From Saccharococcus thermophilus (lineage in GTDB: Bacteria; Bacillota; Bacilli; Bacillales; Anoxybacillaceae), in the NCBI RefSeq assembly GCF_011761475.1, contig NZ_JAASRS010000001.1:2170001-2234000 (forward strand): DNA of 64,000 nucleotides. Direction: 5' to 3'. Shown piece by piece: positions 37,938 to 45,910 of the stretch. Both the position numbers and the translations under genes were made by a program. Position 1 is the stretch's first letter. Each line of letters begins with the position of its first letter. The notes below the pieces were generated by a model that worked only from the letters and a program-made list of their open reading frames with translations, made no database searches and was not told the DNA's origin.

Positions 37938-38952
37938 TTTGATTACCTCCTTTAGTTCGCTTCACTTTTCTTTGCTTATGTTCTTCCAAAAGATGAATAG
38001 GTGAAAATCGTTCATGTTGTTCTCGAATCGTTGAATCAAGCACATGTGCATATCGTTGTGTTGTAGAAAGGTCACTATGGTCTAAAATTTTTTGAAGCAC
38101 CCGTACCGAACCGTTCTGTTGGATAAACATTGCTGAAGCCGTATGGCGAAATAAATGTGCATGAACACGTTTTTTAATTCCTGCTCGTTCGATTATCGTT
38201 TTTAAATGCTTCCTAAATGCACTTTGCCCTAATGGTTTTCCATGATTCGTCAGAAATACATATTCACTTTTAAAATCAGCGTTTTCTTCTTTTAGTTCTT
38301 GGAGAAGTTTTACCGTCTTTTTCGTAATAGGTATAGTCCGAATCTTCTTGTTTTTGGTATTTGTGAATGTAATGCAATGATGTTCAAAATCAACGTCATT
38401 CCACGTAAGTGAAAGAACTTCTCCTATGCGTCCAAAACTATCAAGAAGCACATGAATCAAAACGTACATGCGAAATTCACTGTATATTTCATCTTTCTTG
38501 AGTGTACGGAGTATCTTTTTAATTTCTGGAATGGTTAGTATGTCAATTTTCTTCTGATGTTCTTTCACTTTTTTAACGTGTTGAAAAATATTTTCTTCTA
38601 CAATTTCCTCGTTTTTAAGAACGGAAAAAATTGCTTTTGCATACGTGAGATAGGTATTTACTGTTGAAACTGAAACACCAATTTTTTTAACCTTTTTCGT
38701 TTTCTGATTTAAAAATTGAATTTTCTTATTGAGTTGCCAGTCAATGAATTGTCTTACGTCATCTGTTGTAAGTGAAGAAATATCTGTTTCTTCTCCCCAA
38801 AAGCGATCAAAATCATTAAATACCTTCTCATAGTTATCAAGTGAATTTTTTGAAAGTCCTTCAATCTTTTTAATTTGTAAAACGATTTTCCTTGCATCGT
38901 TAATCGTATAAACTTTCTTTTTATTAACATGTTTCCGCTTTTTTAACGGCAA
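37921..38952 (-). CDS. int: tyrosine recombinase (integrase)
   Basis: About 343 residues. A SAM-like core-binding domain (about 20-130) precedes the catalytic domain with the full set of residues: Arg in SFGRIGEVLSLTW, His-x-x-Arg in HAHLFRHTAS, His in LDHSDLST and the nucleophile Tyr in TQRYAHV. The TTG at 38952 is chosen since AGGAGG lies 12 bases upstream; a TTG at 38964 touches the site and is less likely. It lies about 110 bases from the end of ackA with no strong terminator between, so ackA transcription may reach it. Confidence 0.9.
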   Translation of the reverse strand: MPLKKRKHVNKKKVYTINDARKIVLQIKKIEGLSKNSLDNYEKVFNDFDRFWGEETDISSLTTDDVRQFIDWQLNKKIQFLNQKTKKVKKIGVSVSTVNTYLTYAKAIFSVLKNEEIVEENIFQHVKKVKEHQKKIDILTIPEIKKILRTLKKDEIYSEFRMYVLIHVLLDSFGRIGEVLSLTWNDVDFEHHCITFTNTKNKKIRTIPITKKTVKLLQELKEENADFKSEYVFLTNHGKPLGQSAFRKHLKTIIERAGIKKRVHAHLFRHTASAMFIQQNGSVRVLQKILDHSDLSTTQRYAHVLDSTIREQHERFSPIHLLEEHKQRKVKRTKGGNQNEYPF

Positions 38953-38985
38953 AGAAAAAAGCAACCTCCTTTCATATCCACTTTA

Positions 38986-39001
38986 GAATATGAAAAAGGT
39001 T
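38986..39001. repeat. inverted partner of the left-end 16-mer
   Basis: GAATATGAAAAAGGTT here is the exact reverse complement of 30497-30512. The two copies lie inside the element near its two ends and could be arm-type sites for the integrase. Confidence 0.5.
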
Positions 39002-39059
39002 GCTTTAGCAGGTTTTCGTTAGTTACGAGTTTAGGTTTTGGTTTGCAAAACCCTTCAAA

Positions 39060-40253
39060 TCATTGTAAGTTCGCCAACCGCATCACATCCCGCGCGATCA
39101 TGACTTCTTCGTTTGTCGGAATGACTAATACTTTCACCGGGGAATGTGGATAGTTAATGAACGCTTCTTTGCCGCGCACTTTATTTAATACCGGGTCCCA
39201 GTACACTCCCATAAATTCGAGGCCATGCAATACTTTCGCGCGGATTAATTCACTGTTTTCGCCAATTCCAGCGGTGAAAATGATGGCATCCACACCGCAC
39301 ATGCGCGCCGCATAAGAACCGATATATTTATGAATGCGATTAGCAAATACTTCAAGCGCTAGCTCAGCACGCTCGTTTCCTTCCGCCGCCGCTTTTTCCA
39401 AATCGCGTAAATCGCTTGAAAGACCGGAAATTCCAAGCATTCCGCTTTTCTTATTTAATACTTCAAGCACTTCCTCCACAGTCATTCCCGTTTTTTGCAT
39501 AATGTAAGGGATAAGGGCTGGGTCAATGTTCCCTGAACGCGTTCCCATCGCTACACCGGCGAGCGGCGTAAAGCCCATGGACGTATCGATCGATTTTCCG
39601 CCCTCAACCGCAGCGATGCTGGCCCCATTTCCAAGATGGCAGGAAATGAGACGAAGCTGTTCAATCGGACGGCCAAGCAATTCGGCAGCACGTTGTGTCA
39701 CATACTTATGGGACGTACCATGGAACCCGTATTTGCGAATGCCAAATTTCGTATAGTACTCATATGGAAGGCTGTATAAAAACGATTGCTCCGGCATCGT
39801 TTGATGAAACGCCGTATCGAATACCGCCACGGCAGGCACATTTGGCAACACTTCTTGAAATGCCTTAATGCCAACGATGTTTGCCGGGTTATGAAGCGGG
39901 GCAAGCTCGGATACTTCTTCGATTTGTTTTAATACCTCATCGGTAATCAGCACCGAATCGCTGAATTTTTCCCCGCCATGCACCACGCGATGGCCGATTC
40001 CGTCAATTTCTTCAAACGAACGAATAATACCGTGGCTAATTAGTTTGTCAAGCAACATTTTGACAGCTACCGAGTGGTTCGGAATCGCTGTCACTTCTTG
40101 AATTTTTTCACCGTTCACGGTAATCGTAAAAATCGCATCGTCAAAACCGATTCGTTCCACGACCCCTTTGGTTAGCACCGTTTCGCTCGGCATTTCAAAT
40201 AATTGAAACTTTAAAGACGAACTACCGGCGTTAATTGCTAAAATTTTAGACAT
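39060..40253 (-). CDS. ackA: acetate kinase, C-terminus supplied by the element
   Basis: Forms ATP and acetate from acetyl phosphate in overflow metabolism. 397 residues, complete. The ASKHA nucleotide fold is shown by [12 protein letters not shown] at the N-terminus, [10 protein letters not shown], and the adenine-region GIGENS. The last codons (from about 39084 down) differ from the host copy left at 30395, giving MRLANLQ instead of VRLANIA, so function is probably kept. The host terminator has been lost downstream. Confidence 0.96.
   Translation of the reverse strand: MSKILAINAGSSSLKFQLFEMPSETVLTKGVVERIGFDDAIFTITVNGEKIQEVTAIPNHSVAVKMLLDKLISHGIIRSFEEIDGIGHRVVHGGEKFSDSVLITDEVLKQIEEVSELAPLHNPANIVGIKAFQEVLPNVPAVAVFDTAFHQTMPEQSFLYSLPYEYYTKFGIRKYGFHGTSHKYVTQRAAELLGRPIEQLRLISCHLGNGASIAAVEGGKSIDTSMGFTPLAGVAMGTRSGNIDPALIPYIMQKTGMTVEEVLEVLNKKSGMLGISGLSSDLRDLEKAAAEGNERAELALEVFANRIHKYIGSYAARMCGVDAIIFTAGIGENSELIRAKVLHGLEFMGVYWDPVLNKVRGKEAFINYPHSPVKVLVIPTNEEVMIARDVMRLANLQ
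39085..39130. repeat. attachment-site repeat, ackA side
   Basis: 46 bp identical to 30420-30465. It lies within the ackA coding sequence, and crossover here joined host ackA to the element-borne 3' end. Confidence 0.88.
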
Positions 40254-40453
40254 ATTTCAAACAACTCCTTTAATCTTTTAACATTTATCGCTATCGTTAT
40301 TTTGTTCGATTTTTAATTATCCCACTATACTTTTTCATTGTATGATTGTTCCTCCTCCCTTTTCAAGCAAGTTCTTTACCGGTAATCGGTTACAAATTTA
40401 TGTTTTTATCTTTTGAAAATAAAAATAGTTGCTATCTTTTAAAAATAAAAAAA

Positions 40454-40477
40454 AGTTCCCGTCATGTATCGGGAACT
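40454..40477 (-). terminator. terminator after ytxK
   Basis: A perfect 8-bp stem (40454-40461 with 40470-40477) followed by about eight T on the minus strand. The 200 bases on to ackA hold the ackA promoter region. Confidence 0.85.
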
Positions 40478-40480
40478 GTT

Positions 40481-41470
40481 TTACTTTCCTTTTTCTTCTG
40501 CAATCCATTCATCGATTTTTCTCATCATCGCCTGCATCGCCTGTTTATTGGAGAAACGAGGAAGTTCCGCTAACAACGCTTTTTTCGGCGCTTTTACGTT
40601 TTCCCCTTTCTTTTGCAAAATAAAAATGCTTTTTGCTGCCTTTTCTGTTTTGAACATCGATAGCGGTAGTTGCAACAGTCCTTGAATAACCGCATGTTCT
40701 TTAATAAATTCATGCAACTTTGCCGCCTGGTCACTTGAAAATAATGTATTTGGAATTAAGAAAAACAAGTAACCTCCTTCTTTTGTATAATACAAGCTTT
40801 GCTCAATGAACAAATGATGGGCGTATGAATGCCCTTCTTCCGCTTTTAATACAAAGCGAGAAGCGTTTTCTTTATGTGGATAATAACCGACAGGCAAATC
40901 GCACACGACTACATCGGCAAGCTCTACAAATAGCGGCTGCAGCCCATCTTGATTAAAAAGATGAATCGCGTGTTTTTGCAAATTCGCGTTCACATATGCT
41001 AGCTTGATCAATACATCGTCCACATCCACACCGTAACTTTTCGTTTGCTTTCCTTTAAGATGGTTAAGCACCGTTGTCAGCAAATTTGCGGTACCAACGG
41101 CAGGATCAAGAATGGTAAGCGCAAGATGTTTGCGAGTAAATTGATTGACTAAATAGCTTATAAATAAACTAACCGCATCCGGGGTCATTTGATGATGCGG
41201 CTGTACGTGCTCCTTCATCCCTTTTAACACCGCTAGCTGAAACGCTTTGCGAATCTCTTCATTTGTAAAACGTTCTAGCTGTATGCCCGTATATTGTTTT
41301 TTTAAGCGTTTGGCGTTAAGTTCGCTTACTTCCTCCTGAAGCACGTCGCCGTGAAAGACATTCTCTCCGGTTTCCGCTACCGCTTCTAAATATGTACATT
41401 GCAATTCATCTTGCAAAATTTTCGCTGTCTCATCAAACAAGGCAAACAATCGTTCTACTGGAGTTGCCAT
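40481..41470 (-). CDS. ytxK: class I SAM-dependent methyltransferase YtxK
   Basis: 329 residues. A helical N-terminal part (about 1-90) precedes an N6-adenine-type methyltransferase fold with SAM loop ILDPAVGTANLL and a motif-IV region VVCDLPVGYYP, which departs from the DNA-enzyme NPPY form. The substrate is unknown. The family partners ackA in bacilli. The ATG at 41470 has AAAGGTGGAG upstream. Confidence 0.85.
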   Translation of the reverse strand: MATPVERLFALFDETAKILQDELQCTYLEAVAETGENVFHGDVLQEEVSELNAKRLKKQYTGIQLERFTNEEIRKAFQLAVLKGMKEHVQPHHQMTPDAVSLFISYLVNQFTRKHLALTILDPAVGTANLLTTVLNHLKGKQTKSYGVDVDDVLIKLAYVNANLQKHAIHLFNQDGLQPLFVELADVVVCDLPVGYYPHKENASRFVLKAEEGHSYAHHLFIEQSLYYTKEGGYLFFLIPNTLFSSDQAAKLHEFIKEHAVIQGLLQLPLSMFKTEKAAKSIFILQKKGENVKAPKKALLAELPRFSNKQAMQAMMRKIDEWIAEEKGK

Positions 41471-41561
41471 TTCCGCTCCACCTTTCTGCAAATGTCCGAT
41501 ATTTTATTTTACGATGGACGCAATCGGATCGCAAGTAATGAAATAAATGCAATAAACAGGA

Positions 41562-41588
41562 AAAGACCTCGAACGAGTCGAGGTCTTT
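41562..41588 (-). terminator. terminator after tpx
   Basis: A perfect 10-bp stem (41562-41571 with 41579-41588) a few bases past the stop codon. Confidence 0.85.
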
Positions 41589-41591
41589 CGG

Positions 41592-42092
41592 TTATTTTGC
41601 CGCTTTTGCCGCTTCGATCGCCGCTTCGTAATTTGGATGGTTCGTCACTTCCGGCACATACTCGACGTAGGTGATGGTGTCATTGCTGTCAATGACAAAT
41701 ACCGCGCGTGCCAACAAACGCAATTCTTTAATCAGCACGCCGTATGCTTGCCCAAAGGAAACATCGCGGTGGTCGGAAAGCACTTGCACGTTTTCTATTC
41801 CGGCTGCCCCGCACCAGCGTTTTTGCGCAAACGGTAAGTCAACGCTGATCGTTAATACTTTTACGTTGTCTAATTTCGCTGCCTCTTCGTTAAACCGGCG
41901 TGTTTGCGCATCGCAAACCCCTGTATCGAGCGACGGCACCACGCTGATCAAACGGACATGCCCCTTCGTATCCGCAAGCGTCACTTCGGATAAGTTTTGA
42001 TCCAATACGGTAAAATCAGGTGCTTTATCCCCCACTTTTACTTCATTACCGACTAACGTTACCGGTTTTCCTTTAAATGTCACTTGTGCCAT
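41592..42092 (-). CDS. tpx: thiol peroxidase (atypical 2-Cys peroxiredoxin)
   Basis: 166 residues; reduces hydroperoxides using thioredoxin. The peroxidatic Cys is in [14 protein letters not shown] (about residue 60) and the resolving Cys in WCGAAG (about 94). A strong SigA promoter lies upstream and AAGGGGG precedes the ATG, pointing to high expression. Confidence 0.96.
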   Translation of the reverse strand: MAQVTFKGKPVTLVGNEVKVGDKAPDFTVLDQNLSEVTLADTKGHVRLISVVPSLDTGVCDAQTRRFNEEAAKLDNVKVLTISVDLPFAQKRWCGAAGIENVQVLSDHRDVSFGQAYGVLIKELRLLARAVFVIDSNDTITYVEYVPEVTNHPNYEAAIEAAKAAK

Positions 42093-42126
42093 TGATTTTC
42101 CCCCTTAAAAATTATGTACTACTGTC

Positions 42127-42155
42127 ATCATAAAGGGGGTGCCAAAAAATTTCAA
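42127..42155 (-). promoter_or_regulatory. tpx promoter
   Basis: TTGAAA (42150-42155), a 17-base spacer and TATGAT (42127-42132) on the minus strand, about 35 bases before the start. Confidence 0.7.
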
Positions 42156-42169
42156 TGATTTCGATTTAT

Positions 42170-42628
42170 TTAAATGTCAAAATCATTAATTGGCGATGAT
42201 TTTTCTGTGTCATTTTTATTTTTCTTTAACATTGCTTGAATCTTTTCAATCGCCTGCGGTGCGACATCAAGAATTTTTTCATACAAATGTGTGCTCTCGT
42301 CAAGATGAAGCAGCTTGACCCCGGATGAATTGACAACTAAAAACGCAATTGGAGTAATGGACACACCACCGCCGCTTCCGCCGCCAAACGGATGTTCACC
42401 CGCTTGGTTTTGGCTTATTCCTGGCTGCGATCCGGTGCCATTGCCTTTTCCGTCCATCATAAATTCACTTCCGCCCGCGGCAAATCCAAATCCTACTTTC
42501 GAAACGGTTAAAATGACGCTTCCATCCGGTGTTTCCACAGGATCGCCGATAATCGTATTGACGTCAATCATTTGTTTTAAGTTTTCCATTGCGGTTGTCA
42601 TAAGCCCTTGAATCGGATGATTGCTCAT
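42170..42628 (-). CDS. ytfJ: sporulation/germination protein YtfJ (GerW family)
   Basis: 152 residues of the GerW/YtfJ family, which in B. subtilis is needed for some germinant responses. GDPVETPDGSVILTVSKVGFGFAAGG is the family core; a Gly-rich loop (GEHPFGGGSGGG) precedes the second strand set. It is the downstream partner of ytfI, 11 bases away. Confidence 0.9.
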   Translation of the reverse strand: MSNHPIQGLMTTAMENLKQMIDVNTIIGDPVETPDGSVILTVSKVGFGFAAGGSEFMMDGKGNGTGSQPGISQNQAGEHPFGGGSGGGVSITPIAFLVVNSSGVKLLHLDESTHLYEKILDVAPQAIEKIQAMLKKNKNDTEKSSPINDFDI

Positions 42629-42639
42629 GCAAATTCCTC

Positions 42640-43323
42640 CTAGTAGCCTTCATTTGCTTTCTGGGTGGCAAACGTTTTGATTTCCGACAAGCGGTTGCCA
42701 CGCCAATGTTTAACAACTCGTATTCCTGCTAACATAGCATGCCCGATTCGAAAATGAATCATACATATAAATTTTGTTTCCGAAACGGCTTGATGAAAAG
42801 ATGGAATAATCGTGATCATCGGAGTCGCTTTTAATTTCATATATTTACTGCATATTGCCAGCACGCTATATTTTAACGACCATCCTAACCCGACAATCAT
42901 CCCTGTCGCTGCCGCGTCCCCTATTCCGATTTTCGTCTGCCATTCGAATTTCGTGATTGATACATGACGGAAAAATTTTTTCATAACGTCATACAAGTGC
43001 ACAACCCGTTCTGTAAATTCTCTTGCTTTGCGAAAAATATTCATGATTTCCTTTGGTGTATATTTGCTTCGTTTTTCCTTGCTGTTCGCTGTATTCTCCA
43101 TACTTTTCTTATGGGCAATAACGATACCTGGAGATGTTATTTCTACTTTTACCAGCGGGATGTGGATCGTATAGCGAACAATTCCGAACAACGTACGAAA
43201 TGTAATTTTCCATTCATCATCATCTTGAGCATGTTGAAAAAAAATAGTCACCGACAATTTCATCATCGCCAACATCAAGAATAAAAATAAAACCACAATG
43301 GCCGCTGCTACGATTTTCAACAT
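42640..43323 (-). CDS. ytfI: DUF2953 membrane protein YtfI
   Basis: 227 residues with one N-terminal membrane segment and a soluble domain of the DUF2953 family, found with ytfJ in spore formers. Function unknown. The ATG at 43323 is five bases after AGGGAG; the in-frame GTG two codons earlier touches that site. Confidence 0.83.
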   Translation of the reverse strand: MLKIVAAAIVVLFLFLMLAMMKLSVTIFFQHAQDDDEWKITFRTLFGIVRYTIHIPLVKVEITSPGIVIAHKKSMENTANSKEKRSKYTPKEIMNIFRKAREFTERVVHLYDVMKKFFRHVSITKFEWQTKIGIGDAAATGMIVGLGWSLKYSVLAICSKYMKLKATPMITIIPSFHQAVSETKFICMIHFRIGHAMLAGIRVVKHWRGNRLSEIKTFATQKANEGY

Positions 43324-43370
43324 TCGCACTCCCTTTCAACATACCATTGTCACCATGTACGAAAAAAAAT

Positions 43371-43393
43371 AAACCTGCCGTAAAGGCAGATTT
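43371..43393 (-). terminator. terminator after yteJ
   Basis: A 9-bp stem with one mismatch, overlapping the yteJ stop and followed by eight T on the minus strand. Confidence 0.75.
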
Positions 43394-43871
43394 ATTCATG
43401 AACGACAATCGTATCGGCAAATTGGTCATGCATCCCTTTTTTCTTTTCCGAAAATGCAACGAACAAAAAACCAATAAATAAAATCGTTTTCGCAATAAAT
43501 TTCCCGATTACTTCGCGAAACAGCACTGTCAACCATGTCAATGGCTGGCCTGACTCATCGACGACCTTTAGCCCAAACACCATTTTTCCTAATGTTTGTT
43601 GAAAAAACTTTGTCATTAATACAAAATATGCATAAAACACGACGGTCGTGGCGATTGTCGCCGGTGCAAACATATTCGTCCGTTCTGCCGAAATGCCAAG
43701 CAGATGAAAAAGAGGAAAAACAAGCAAACGATTGAGGCTCCCGACAACGATCAAATCAAGCAGATACGCCCAAAAGCGCATCCAAAACCCAGCATACCGT
43801 ATGCTAGAAGGGATATTCGCACAAGCTTCCTTTCCCATTTCCACAGGAACAGGCAAATATTCTCCGGTCAT
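43392..43871 (-). CDS. yteJ: RDD-family membrane protein YteJ
   Basis: 159 residues with about three membrane segments and the RDD pattern (GFWMRFWAYLLDLIVVG, TLGKMVFGLKVVD). In B. subtilis YteJ inhibits or modulates SppA and is co-transcribed with it; here it lies 15 bases downstream of sppA. Confidence 0.88.
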   Translation of the reverse strand: MTGEYLPVPVEMGKEACANIPSSIRYAGFWMRFWAYLLDLIVVGSLNRLLVFPLFHLLGISAERTNMFAPATIATTVVFYAYFVLMTKFFQQTLGKMVFGLKVVDESGQPLTWLTVLFREVIGKFIAKTILFIGFLFVAFSEKKKGMHDQFADTIVVHE

Positions 43872-43886
43872 ATGTCCACACTTCCT

Positions 43887-44897
43887 TTACTCGGCGTATA
43901 AGTACATCAAACGCGGCGAAGATGGTTTAGAAAGCAATTGAATTAATTCGCTCGCTTCATGTTTTGGCATTGCGTTTCGGCTTAGCGCCATTTGAAATAG
44001 GGAGCCGAATGAAAAATCACTCGTATATTTCACCACTTGCGCATTGGCTAAATGATAGTCTTTTTTCAGCGCGGCGATCGTATCGTCCAAATAACCAAAT
44101 TCGTCAATCAAATGCAATTGTTTTGCCTGTCTTCCATCATAAATTCGCCCATCGGCAATTTTTCGCACTTCGCTTTCCGGAAGATGCCGGCCTTCGGAAA
44201 TCACTTTCACAAATCCCTCATAAGAATTTTGAATTAGTTGCTGCAATATTTTCTTTTCTTCTTCCGTCATTTCCCTTGTCGGGTTCATGATATCTTTATA
44301 CGGTCCGCTTTTGATCGTGACAAGCTTTACCCCATACTTTTTAGCAAGTCCTTCATAGTTTAAACTTTGCATAATCACACCCAGCGAACCGGTAATCGTT
44401 TCCGGGCTCGCAAAAATTTTGTCGCCTGCCGTCGAAATGTAGTATCCTCCCGAAGCTGCCATCGATCCCATTGAAACGTAAATCGGCTTTTTCGTCTCTT
44501 TTTTCAGCCTTACCAGCTGGTCGTGTATTTCCGCGCTTTCAACCACACCGCCTCCTGGCGAATTCACCCTTAGGACAATCGCCTTTACCGTATCATCATT
44601 TTTGGCCTGCTCAATCATCCGCAAAAAAGAGGAATGATTATATCCCGATGTGGAAAATAGCGTTTCCGTATCCCCCGTATCTTGAATCACCCCGTTTACT
44701 TCAAGAATGACAATTTTTTTCGATGCATCCCCGTCTTCGACGACTTCTTCGTTAAATTTCTGATCAGCTAGCGCCAGCCAGCTTCCCGACCATGTTTCCA
44801 CATCTTTGTTCAATAGTGTGGTAATAACGTTGACGAGCACAGAAATCACAAATAATACAGCGGCAATTGACAGCGCGACCCATCGCTTTCGGTTCAT
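43887..44897 (-). CDS. sppA: signal peptide peptidase SppA
   Basis: 336 residues, one N-terminal membrane anchor (about 7-28) and an extracellular S49 protease domain. The nucleophile Ser is in MGSMAASGGYY and the general-base Lys in SGPYKDIMNP. It degrades leftover signal peptides. It leads the sppA-yteJ operon and is divergent from nadK. Confidence 0.95.
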   Translation of the reverse strand: MNRKRWVALSIAAVLFVISVLVNVITTLLNKDVETWSGSWLALADQKFNEEVVEDGDASKKIVILEVNGVIQDTGDTETLFSTSGYNHSSFLRMIEQAKNDDTVKAIVLRVNSPGGGVVESAEIHDQLVRLKKETKKPIYVSMGSMAASGGYYISTAGDKIFASPETITGSLGVIMQSLNYEGLAKKYGVKLVTIKSGPYKDIMNPTREMTEEEKKILQQLIQNSYEGFVKVISEGRHLPESEVRKIADGRIYDGRQAKQLHLIDEFGYLDDTIAALKKDYHLANAQVVKYTSDFSFGSLFQMALSRNAMPKHEASELIQLLSKPSSPRLMYLYAE

Positions 44898-45025
44898 TCT
44901 TCTTCCCCCTATGAAAACAACGATATTTTATAGATTGACTGCAAAAGTGTTACACTATAATGTATACTTTTTTATTGTACCATAATTACATGTTCACTAA
45001 AATATGCCAATGGGAGGGCTTCGCA

Positions 45026-45829
45026 ATGGCAGAGGAGCGCAATCATCTTTATTTTTTTTATAAACGGGATGAACAGTTGATCCAGCGAGTAGAGCCGCTT
45101 ATCACGCTGGCTAAGCAAGGTCCGTTCATCGTTATAGATGACCACCGGAAAGCGAATATCATCGTAAGTGTGGGAGATGACGGAGCGTTTTTGCAGGCGG
45201 TGCGCCAGACAGGGTTCCGCAATGATTGTCTATATGTTGGCATTTCTACGCTTCCTTCACGAGGATTTTACTGTGATTTTCAAATTGATGACATTGATCA
45301 TATGGTGGAAGCAACGAAAAACTTGCAACTCGAAGTAAGAAAATATCCGATTATTGAAGTAACGATTGATGATACCGCTTCCTTTTTCTGTTTAAATGAA
45401 TGCTCCATCCGTTCGCAAATCATCAAAACATTAGCGATGGAAGTATTTATTGATGATTTGCATTTTGAAACGTTCCGCGGCGATGGAATCATCGTTTCGA
45501 CCCCGACAGGCAGCACGGCATACAATAAATCGGTTAACGGCGCTGTCGTCGACCCGCTTCTCCCTTGCTTCCAAGTAAGCGAATTAGCTTCGCTGAACAA
45601 CCATCGTTACCGGACGCTTGGATCACCGTTTATTTTAAGCGGAGCGCGGAAATTGACATTAAAAATGTCAGAAGAAACTAGCCATTTTCCAATTATCGGC
45701 CTCGATAACGAAGCGTTAAGCATTCAACATGTAGAGAAAATCGATATTAAGCTGAGTGACCGAGTAATCAAAACGGTCCGCTTGAGAGACAATTCATTCT
45801 GGGACAAAGTCAAAAGAGTGTTTTTATAA
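45026..45829 (+). CDS. NAD kinase (NadK2/PpnKB type)
   Basis: 267 residues; phosphorylates NAD to NADP. The family GGDG motif appears as GDDG (VSVGDDGAFLQAV), and the second motif RGDGIIVSTPTGSTAYNKS is intact. The ATG at 45026 has GGGAGG upstream; the frame from 44960 adds an unrelated leader. It matches the second NAD kinase of bacilli. Confidence 0.93.
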   Translation: MAEERNHLYFFYKRDEQLIQRVEPLITLAKQGPFIVIDDHRKANIIVSVGDDGAFLQAVRQTGFRNDCLYVGISTLPSRGFYCDFQIDDIDHMVEATKNLQLEVRKYPIIEVTIDDTASFFCLNECSIRSQIIKTLAMEVFIDDLHFETFRGDGIIVSTPTGSTAYNKSVNGAVVDPLLPCFQVSELASLNNHRYRTLGSPFILSGARKLTLKMSEETSHFPIIGLDNEALSIQHVEKIDIKLSDRVIKTVRLRDNSFWDKVKRVFL

Positions 45830-45870
45830 GAGATTCCTGTTGATCGCGAAAAATGTGTTGCCTAAATAAA

Positions 45871-45903
45871 AGGAGACTGTTTCGTGCCCGAAACAGTCCT
45901 TTT
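45871..45903. terminator. bidirectional terminator nadK/ytcI
   Basis: A perfect 10-bp stem (45875-45884 with 45889-45898) with TGCC loop and A/T arms. Confidence 0.9.
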
Positions 45904-45910
45904 TGCTTGA

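Larger units (their letters stand above)
30420..39130. mobile_element. integrative element in the 3' end of ackA, about 8.67 kb
   Basis: Bounded by identical 46-bp direct repeats (30420-30465 and 39085-39130) within ackA coding sequence. It contains a tyrosine recombinase next to one end, a replication-initiator-like gene with iterons, an HNH gene, small hypothetical genes, a serine recombinase and a lipoprotein. Base composition is clearly more AT-rich than the flanking chromosome. No conjugation genes were seen, so it would need to be mobilised or is defective. Confidence 0.88.
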
